Assembly: GCF_010672525.1 (NCBI RefSeq)
Contig: NZ_JAAHGH010000005.1
Span: 62,001-126,000 of the forward strand
Origin: Okeania sp. SIO2B3
Lineage (GTDB): Bacteria; Cyanobacteriota; Cyanobacteriia; Cyanobacteriales; Microcoleaceae
Length of the DNA stretch: 64,000 nt
Direction: 5' to 3'
The notes under the pieces are model-generated. The model did not search any database and was not told the DNA's origin. It was given only the letters and a program-made list of their open reading frames with translations. Position 1 is the stretch's first letter. Every line of letters begins with the position of its first letter. A program made the translations under genes and the position numbers. Shown here one piece after another: positions 57,895 through 64,000 of this stretch.

Positions 57895-59394
57895 GAGGTA
57901 ACAGAAAACCAGAAATGTATATTCTTAAAAATTAGAAATTAATTACACTGTGTTACAGATTGAAAGTATTAGAGAGGGAAAAAGGTTACCAAATAATGAA
58001 GAATTATTCATTAAAGTTTAAATTCAGATTCCTCACGTCAATTTGTTACATAAAAAGTACCACAAACATCAGTGGGTTGCTCGGTATTTACACACTATAA
58101 ATTATCATAATTTAACTGAGGTACAAGCCAAATTAAAATGCGTTTAATAATTGTTGCTCAAACCTTATTACACTGACTATTCTCATCTTTATATTAAGTA
58201 CAACTTCATGGAGAAATGGTATAAGATTTATATCATGCCTGGTACTTATCAATTAATACGGTTTCCTACGGAATGCTGCGCAAACAGATAAGACTAAAAC
58301 TCATAAAGTATGGAACCATTAGAGTAGCTCTTCAGATTACAGAACTGCCAAAAAAAATCCTTAACTGAAGTGTATTGATCCATAGACTTATCTACTTTCC
58401 TTCTTCCTTCTTCAAAAAATCCTTAACTGAACTCTATGTAAGCATTAAACTATTAGCGGTCAGCCATAAGCTTTTTAATGAATGAAGCAAGTATTCGTTT
58501 AATTTATACTACATTCTCAACCAGATATTCTTGCTATGAAGCTTTGATAAAATTGCTTTTTTCTCCTTTAAAGCTGATAGCTGATAGCTAAATTCTTAAT
58601 GCTGAATTCTTACAACTGTATTGACTTGACTTATAAATAAGGAAGTATCGGAGATATTTGTCGTTGAGAGGAGGCTTAAAACCAAAATTTTTCGGTGAAT
58701 ATGGGGGCAATTTTCTACCTTTTTCCCCTATTCTATTTCCCGAACTCCTAACTCCTGACTCCTTTGCCAAAAACCCTTATCTTTGCAAAGATATCTAAAG
58801 GTTCTTTCAACAATTAATAATTAATAATTACCTCTCCTTGAAAACGGAATTGATTGACTAATTATGAAAAATTTTTCTTGTTTCTCCTTGCTCACGAGAG
58901 GATTTTTACCTTAATTATTCGGTAATACCAGAAGAAGCAATAAATTTTGCCTACAAATAATAGAAAATTGTGATGATAATTGCTCTATCTTAATTGCTCT
59001 TTTCTTACTTCTTCTACTTCTTCCTTCTTCCTTATAAAAAAACTAGATATTACAAAAATTTCAACTTAGATAATTAACCTTTTCTTGACTACCTTCTACT
59101 ATAAACTTACTATCGCGATCGCAACTGCTTTACTATTACGATCTAGTTTTATTATCTAAAATCTAAAAAGAGTAAATTATTGGCTTATATTACATAAAGT
59201 ATTATAAATGTAATATAATTAATATAGCACTACGCAAATAGGTTAGGACATTTATAAATACTCAAAGTTAGTCAGGGATAACCTTTAACTTTATGACTTT
59301 TGAATTCTAACTTCCTGACTTTTGATTTTTGGCTTTTGACTTATAACTTGCGTAGCGCCATAGCTGTGCCTCTAAAATATTTGATAGTAGAATT
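57895..59394. other. 1.5-kb repeat-rich spacer
   Basis: A decayed coding stretch at about 58030-58150 reads QIPHVNLLHKKYHKHQWVAR then YLHTINYHNLTEVQAKLK, without a start; its family is unknown. The CCTACGGAATGCTGCGCAAA repeat is at about 58264, MITE copy E at 58438, an inverted-repeat-arm fragment (taataattacctctccttg / ttattcggtaa) at about 58812-58930. Poly-pyrimidine and atataatta-rich DNA precede the ABC gene. Confidence 0.5.
58438..58613. mobile_element. GTAAGCATTCAGC-type MITE, copy E (176 bp)
   Basis: Left gtaagcattaaactatta and right gctgaattcttac ends are diverged relatives of the family ends. The flanks AACTCTAT (58430-58437) and AACTGTAT (58614-58621) agree at 7 of 8 positions, consistent with an aged 8-bp target duplication like that of copy A. 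Confidence 0.7.
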
Positions 59395-61221
59395 ATGGCA
59401 ACTTTTCGGGACATCATTAAATACTACCAGGCATACCTACCACTTTCCATCTTAGGTATCGGAGCATCTAGCACCCTCGAACTAATTGATTTAATAGTTC
59501 CTTATGCCATCGGTCAGACTTTGAATATACTTTCAGACCGTCCTACAGACTGGCCAATGGAAAACTTGATTGGAACAGTCTCCAATTTAACTGGACTACC
59601 AAATAATCAATCATTATCCCTATCAGTGACATTAGGACTAATATTTTTGGTCAGCATCACCAAAGGTCCAACTATGGCTTGGTTAGGACACTGGTATCAC
59701 TGGGTAGTTCCTCTAAAAGCACGTCGAGACCATTTCCAAAACGCCGTCAAAAAAATCCTCACCCTACCTATAGAATTTTATGATGAAAATAACCCAGGAC
59801 GGATAGCCAACCGCATTTCTAAAGGAGTCTTAAACCACACCTGGACTTATCCTGAAATTGCTGGAATATTAATACCCAAATTAGTGCGCGTACTAGGTAT
59901 TTTTATCGTCATCTGTTTAATAGAATGGGAGATTGCTATTCTATTCTTAATTTCTTTTATCTTTATTCTCAGCTTTACTACCAAAACCCTTCAACATCTT
60001 GTCAAAATGGAAGTAACTTTTGATAAGTATGAAGAAAACACAGAAAGTCATAATTCAGAAATTATTACCAATATTAAAACAGTCAAAGCATTTGCTACAG
60101 AAACTCAAGAATTCCACAAACAAACTACCCGAATTAACCGCGCTCTAAAATTTATTATCTATCGAATTCATAGAGGCTATGTTTGGCTATCTATGTATCA
60201 GACAACAGTTGTTCAATTTTGCCTTTTCTTCATTCTGGGTTTAACATTATCAGCAACATTGTCTGGCGAAATTTCTCTAGGATATTTCGTGACTATATAT
60301 ACCCTAGCAAGTATGGCTTATGCAGAAATAACTCCCATCAGTCAGCTAACTGAAGAATTTGTCCGTCGCTATGCTTCAATGATTCGTTTCCATGAATTTA
60401 TGCAATTACCTATAGGTTCTGATGCTGCTGATTTATCAGGAGAAATTGCCAGTTCATCACAGATTAATTCCTATAAATTTACAGGAAAAGTTGAGTTATC
60501 TAATTTAAGCTTTGGCTACAATCAAAACCAACCTGTTTTACAGGATATAAATCTCTTAATTACACCTTGCCAAACAGTCGCTTTAGTAGGAAAATCTGGC
60601 TCAGGAAAATCTACTTTAGTCAAATTAATATTCAGATATTTTCAACCAAATCAAGGCAAAATTTTAATTGATGGAGAAGATATTAATACTCTGGAAATTA
60701 CAGGTTATCGACGTAGATTAGCAATTGTTCATCAAGAAGTAGATATATTCAATGGCACTCTATTCAGTAACTTGACTTACGGTAATCCTCAAGCAACTTT
60801 TGCCCAAGTTAAAGATGCTTGTAAAATTGCTAAAGCTGATGAATTTATTGAACAAATGCCTCAAGGTTACTATACAGTTGTTGGCGAAAGAGGAATGCGA
60901 TTATCCGGTGGTCAACGACAACGTATAGGAATTGCTAGGGCATTATTAGTAGACCCAGATGTGCTAATTTTTGATGAGGCAACTTCAAGTTTGGACTATG
61001 AAAGTGAGCGATCAATTCAGTTAGCAATGCGTAATATTTTTGGTACTCGCACTACAATTATTATTGCCCATAGATTAAGTACAGTTAGGGAGGCGGATAA
61101 AATCGTAGTTCTTGACCAAGGTAAAATTGTCGAAGTTGGTAGTCACGAGGAATTATTAGCTCAAAAAGGTATTTATCGCCGACTACATTCATTACAAGAG
61201 ACTGGAGAATTAATAGCTTAA
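59395..61221 (+). CDS. ABC exporter, fused permease and ATPase, 608 aa
   Basis: The N-terminal about 330 residues contain six membrane helices of a type I ABC exporter. The ATPase (about 365-600) has Walker A VGKSGSGKSTLVK (near 397), Q-loop in VHQEVDIFNGTLF, signature RLSGGQRQRIGIARALL, Walker B VLIFDEATSSLD and the H-loop IIIAHRLSTV. It works as a homo- or heterodimer in the cytoplasmic membrane. Lipid, peptide or drug export are all possible; nothing nearby identifies the cargo. The ATG at 59395 has no strong ribosome site, but MATFRDIIKYYQ is a natural start. Confidence 0.93.
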   Translation: MATFRDIIKYYQAYLPLSILGIGASSTLELIDLIVPYAIGQTLNILSDRPTDWPMENLIGTVSNLTGLPNNQSLSLSVTLGLIFLVSITKGPTMAWLGHWYHWVVPLKARRDHFQNAVKKILTLPIEFYDENNPGRIANRISKGVLNHTWTYPEIAGILIPKLVRVLGIFIVICLIEWEIAILFLISFIFILSFTTKTLQHLVKMEVTFDKYEENTESHNSEIITNIKTVKAFATETQEFHKQTTRINRALKFIIYRIHRGYVWLSMYQTTVVQFCLFFILGLTLSATLSGEISLGYFVTIYTLASMAYAEITPISQLTEEFVRRYASMIRFHEFMQLPIGSDAADLSGEIASSSQINSYKFTGKVELSNLSFGYNQNQPVLQDINLLITPCQTVALVGKSGSGKSTLVKLIFRYFQPNQGKILIDGEDINTLEITGYRRRLAIVHQEVDIFNGTLFSNLTYGNPQATFAQVKDACKIAKADEFIEQMPQGYYTVVGERGMRLSGGQRQRIGIARALLVDPDVLIFDEATSSLDYESERSIQLAMRNIFGTRTTIIIAHRLSTVREADKIVVLDQGKIVEVGSHEELLAQKGIYRRLHSLQETGELIA

Positions 61222-62026
61222 GTTTGGCAGGAGGAAACGAGAAAAGAGGAAAAAATAACTCATGCTAAATAGTATAAATAATGTTAGACGTATAACATTT
61301 TTGCTTTGTCTGACAAACAATCTTTCCATCCTTCGCACCTCTACTAATAGACATCTCCAATAATCAAAAATAAAATCAATTATCGTACATAAATCATCAA
61401 TTATTTTGTAAGCATTCAGCCGTCAGCTATCAGCCATCAGCTATTGCTTTTAGTTTACGATAAAACCCACATTCCGCACTTCAAGAGCGTATCATTAAAA
61501 GTAGTATATGAATCTGTAGCTTGGTAGATATTTATACTATGCAAATCATCTCAATACTTTTTTCGTTCATCAAATTCCGAGTAAAAAATTTACGCATAAA
61601 TACTTGCTCTTGTGATTACTCAATTACAGCAGCTATGATTTTCTTCTAAAATTCTGTCTCCTGTCTCCTGACTCCTTCTTTAGTCCCACTAATATCAATT
61701 TGATAAATATTTGCTACAAATGAGTGAGCCTTTTACTCGAAGTTAGGACTCAGAGATCGGGAGTCAGAAGAAATGGCTTCAATAGCAGTTTTTAAGTTGT
61801 AAATTCTCTTTTTTGTCAAAGGCACATCTCCTGAAAGTATGCACTATCACACTTATTATTTGTAACATTATTTTTTTGAATTGGTACAACTACTATTTCT
61901 CCCTGTTGCCTGTTGCCTGTTGCCTGTTGCCTGTTGCCTCTTTTCTAGAGATGTCTAATAAATTTTTTCCCAAAAACTATTGCAATTAATTTTTTTTGTG
62001 TTAGTATATATAAATGTGAGTAGTAA
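61222..62026. other. Spacer with repeat debris upstream of tRNA genes
   Basis: A half copy of the GTAAGCATTCAGC element begins at 61408. At about 61467 a CCCACATTCCGCAC string resembles the tip of the IS at 30562, and about 61590-61665 matches 3768-3860 in inverted orientation. A gttgcct tandem is at about 61905-61940. No gene is seen; the tRNA promoter should lie within the last 50 bp (ttagtatatataaat at about 62001). Confidence 0.55.
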
Positions 62027-62108
62027 GGGTCGATGCCCGAGTGGTTAATGGGGGCGGACTGTAAATCCGCTGGCTATGCCTACGCTGGTTCAAATCCAGC
62101 TCGGCCCA
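62027..62108 (+). tRNA. tRNA-Tyr (GTA)
   Basis: The acceptor GGGTCGA pairs with TCGGCCC (one G-U), discriminator A at 62108; no CCA is encoded. The anticodon loop is ACTGTAAAT and the anticodon GTA. A long variable arm, the T-arm GGTTCAAATCC and a total of 82 nt mark a bacterial class II tRNA-Tyr. It is 30 bp upstream of tRNA-Thr and likely co-transcribed with it. Confidence 0.96.
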
Positions 62109-62138
62109 CTCACAAATATGAAGGATTGAAAGAAAAAT

Positions 62139-62210
62139 GCCCGTGTGGCTCAGTGGTAGAGCACACCCTTGGTAAGGGTGAGGTCACGAGTTCAATCCTC
62201 GTCACGGGCT
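62139..62210 (+). tRNA. tRNA-Thr (GGT)
   Basis: The acceptor GCCCGTG pairs with CACGGGC, discriminator T at 62210; no CCA is encoded. The anticodon loop is CTTGGTAAG (GGT, reading ACY codons). The T-arm GAGTTCAATCCTC and D-arm GGCTCAGTGGTAGAGC are normal. Length 72 nt. Confidence 0.96.
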
Positions 62211-62515
62211 TGGGAAAGAATTTATAGTTATTTTTAATAAACATATAGTACGATCATAAGTAGGTTTTGCTTTTTTTAATGATATTATAGTTATGGTTAG
62301 AACCATATGAAAAAAGCTTAGAGTCCTAGATAGTTATGTTATTAAAGCTCTAGTATTTTAAGTAGTTATACATAATAGCTATCTAAAATGGATCTTTGAG
62401 GACTCCCCGTATAATCTCCGATTCATCTCCCGATAAATCGCGACCAAAATAAAAACAGATACTGACCTTGATTTGCAAGAGTCTAACTTAACATCACACT
62501 CAGATAGAATTATGT
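62211..62515. other. Spacer downstream of tRNA genes
   Basis: This is AT-rich DNA without a recognised gene or window repeat. A TATAAT box at 62516-62521 ends it. Confidence 0.45.
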
Positions 62516-62524
62516 TATAATTTT

Positions 62525-62696
62525 GTCATTGAGGTGTAACTGCGGTATTTGCAGATCGTGGAGCAAATTGACTTTTTAGGCGTACTGTCGCAGGTGGGAA
62601 ACAGCCTAGATAAGCGCAACTCAAGCAGTAAACCTAAATCGTGAGGTTTGGGAATCCCTTGTTATAACCGAGCGATTTAACGAGGGAGGATATCAA
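62525..62696 (+). ncRNA. HEARO/omega-RNA-like element, copy 2, without IscB
   Basis: Shared with copy 1 in the same order are a first hairpin (ctgcggtatttgcag, 62540-62554), CGTGGAGC and GCAGGTG. Then come AAGCAGTAAACCTAAATCG with its pairing GAGGTTT, GGAATCCC, a terminal stem (TTGTTA/TAACGA) and GGGAGGATATCAA. The middle differs (TTTTTAGGC pairing with GCCTAGA). TATAAT lies a few bases upstream, as in copy 1. It lies 65 bp before the ATG of the HTH gene, so it forms that gene's leader or an independent RNA. No flanking direct repeat is seen. The family call relies on memory of conserved strings. Confidence 0.5.
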
Positions 62697-62761
62697 TCTT
62701 CTCAAATAGCTTCAATGGTATGGCACAATCAATAAACTAAGTATTTTTTGGGGAAGGTGGT

Positions 62762-63691
62762 ATGACACCTACAAAACTGTCAGATTCAGAAAAATTAGAA
62801 ATTGTTGAGCTGTATCAAACTACAGAAGATAATACTATTACTCTAGCAGACCGCTATGGAGTAAGTAGTTCTACGATTAGACGTATATTGCAAAGTAGCA
62901 TACCAGAAGATGAATATAAACAGCTAGTTCACCAGAAACAAAAACGTCCATCTCGTTCCCCCAAAAATATCGATCAGAATACAGACGACTTGGATGAGTT
63001 AAAAGTCCATGATTATCTAGATCGAGAAGTATTAGATGATGGGGAAGATGAATCAGGTGGAGTAGTCAAAAAAAGAAGACGACGGTCTTCTTCATCTAAT
63101 AATCCTGAGATTAATCAGCAAACAGAAGCTCCTAAATTATCTTTAACTTCTCAAGAAAAGCAAAAATCAAGCGATTGCCTTGAGAATAATTACGATATGC
63201 CAAAAGAAGAAATAGAAGAGATTTTAGCAGCAGACTTACTAGAGCAAACCCAAAACTTAGATGATTTTGAGGATGATGATTTAGAAGATTTTTCTCAAGA
63301 ATTTGACTATGAAGATAAGCTTGACGAAGAAGAGGATGTAGAAACCCCCTATAACCTATCTATTCAGAATTCTAGTTATTCTGAAATTAGAATCTATCCT
63401 CTTACAGAATCTGTTCTGCCAAAAACTTGTTATCTAGTAGTAGATAAATTTACAGAGTTAGTTACTAAACCTTTGATAGCCTTTGGTGAGCTAGGACAAA
63501 TACCTATAGAAGATTCTCAAGAGAGGACTTTGCCAGTTTTTGACAATCACCGAGTAGCTCATAGATTTTCTACCCGCAACCAAAGAGTGCTAAAAGTGCC
63601 TGATGGTAGAATGTTGCAAAAAACTTCAGTATATTTACAAGCTAAAGGTATTACTCGACTACTGATTGATGGTCAAATATACAAGTTATAG
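62762..63691 (+). CDS. HTH-domain protein with acidic centre, 309 aa
   Basis: Residues 1-50 form a transposase-like helix-turn-helix (LSDSEKLEIVELYQTTEDNT, ITLADRYGVSSSTIRRIL). A basic stretch (VKKRRRRSSSSNN, near 100-113) and a strongly acidic middle (DDFEDDDLEDFSQEFDYEDK) follow. The last 105 residues are a compact conserved-looking domain (SEIRIYPLTESVLPKTCYLV onward). I recognise the layout from cyanobacteria but no named function; DNA binding is likely. A good ribosome site (GGGGAAGGTGG) precedes the ATG. It has the HEARO-like RNA in its leader. Confidence 0.85.
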   Translation: MTPTKLSDSEKLEIVELYQTTEDNTITLADRYGVSSSTIRRILQSSIPEDEYKQLVHQKQKRPSRSPKNIDQNTDDLDELKVHDYLDREVLDDGEDESGGVVKKRRRRSSSSNNPEINQQTEAPKLSLTSQEKQKSSDCLENNYDMPKEEIEEILAADLLEQTQNLDDFEDDDLEDFSQEFDYEDKLDEEEDVETPYNLSIQNSSYSEIRIYPLTESVLPKTCYLVVDKFTELVTKPLIAFGELGQIPIEDSQERTLPVFDNHRVAHRFSTRNQRVLKVPDGRMLQKTSVYLQAKGITRLLIDGQIYKL

Positions 63692-63772
63692 TAACTACTG
63701 AGGTCAGGAAGTTCTTGACTAAATTCTTTAATTAAAATGAAGAATAGGCATAAGTTATTTTCCAGGATTAAA

Positions 63773-64000
63773 TCAAAAATCTTCTTGACGCTCTTTCGTT
63801 TGTCCAATACCAAACAGAGGTGGTAGGAGAATGGAACTAATAATAACTCCTACACTCACACTAAAAGCCAAAATGACTCCGATAGGTATCTCGATAGACC
63901 GGAAAACAATAAATTTCAAAGATATTGGGGCAGAATTCTGGACTGAGAAGATTGCAATACCACTCACCCACAATGCCAGAACTATACTACAGAGAATTGG
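63773..64000 (-). CDS. LapA/DUF1049-like membrane protein, 5' end outside the window
   Basis: The minus-strand frame stays open to the window edge and reads ILCSIVLALWVSGIAIFSVQ, then NSAPISLKFIVFRSIEIPIG and VILAFSVSVGVIISSILLPP. Two membrane helices flank the typical SVQN.xPxSLxF motif of LapA-domain proteins. The C-terminus (LFGIGQTKERQEDF) is cytoplasmic. A TTG at 63973 should not be taken as the start because coding sequence continues upstream. Function in lipopolysaccharide or envelope assembly is inferred from the family. Confidence 0.8.
   Translation of the reverse strand, partial: PILCSIVLALWVSGIAIFSVQNSAPISLKFIVFRSIEIPIGVILAFSVSVGVIISSILLPPLFGIGQTKERQEDF

Noticed and set aside
62033-62227. 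64-codon ORF over the tRNA genes
   Set aside because: It reads through tRNA-Tyr and tRNA-Thr, both of which fold normally.

Overview
The window looks like the chromosome of a filamentous, low-GC cyanobacterium of the Trichodesmium/Okeania/Moorena kind. The evidence is scattered HIP1 octamers (gcgatcgc), cyanobacterium-specific genes (ndhD with a CO2-hydration protein gene, DUF3110, a two-GAF GGDEF protein of cyanobacteriochrome type, DUF502) and very low coding density. Long spacers are filled with dispersed repeats and MITE-like elements. The genus is inferred from style and was not tested by a search.

Layout. 1-2.2 kb: a small membrane protein and three peptidoglycan-binding-domain proteins, two of them a recent tandem duplication. 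2.3-7.5 kb: two AAA-like (AAA_35-type) ATPases, one with an N-terminal HTH, the other with a membrane helix and 14 WD40 repeats. 7.5-9.9 kb: a YHYH-domain lipoprotein and a coiled-coil protein. 9.9-17.4 kb: a giant TamB-like protein carrying in-frame repeat insertions. 18.7-25.4 kb: DUF3110, murQ, an AMIN/amidase_3 cell-wall amidase and a GAF-GAF-GGDEF protein. 26.7-30 kb: chpX/cupB and ndhD (NDH-1 CO2 uptake). 30.5-32.6 kb: an IS1634-like element whose transposase has two in-frame stops. 32.9-35.9 kb: Nudix, alpha/beta hydrolase and bioF. 37.4-47.3 kb: a small basic protein behind a HEARO/omega-RNA-like element, then a minus-strand housekeeping series (argH, a small protein, a SpoIIE-type phosphatase, ftsY, nusB, DUF502) interrupted by a decayed tnpB. 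47.6-51.2 kb: a tnpB remnant, duplicated non-coding DNA, and the first 45 codons of dnaG interrupted by a group II intron that has lost its 3' end. 51.6-56.8 kb: two divergent dynamin-like GTPase loci, one frameshifted, the other fused to a TerB-like domain. 57.4-64 kb: Nudix, ABC exporter, tRNA-Tyr and tRNA-Thr, a second HEARO-like RNA, an HTH protein and the edge of a LapA-like gene.

The main theme is heavy colonisation by small mobile or repeated DNA. Two MITE-like families can be defined with terminal inverted repeats and target duplications: one of 91 bp with 4 copies, and one of about 176-211 bp with GTAAGCATTCAGC ends. Short palindromic repeats typical of the spacers also sit in frame inside coding regions (tamB twice, the intron reverse transcriptase, tnpB). 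The observations most worth following are the dnaG 5' exon on a half group II intron, which raises either pseudogenisation or trans-splicing, and the two solitary HEARO-like RNAs placed in the 5' leaders of unrelated genes with no IscB nearby.
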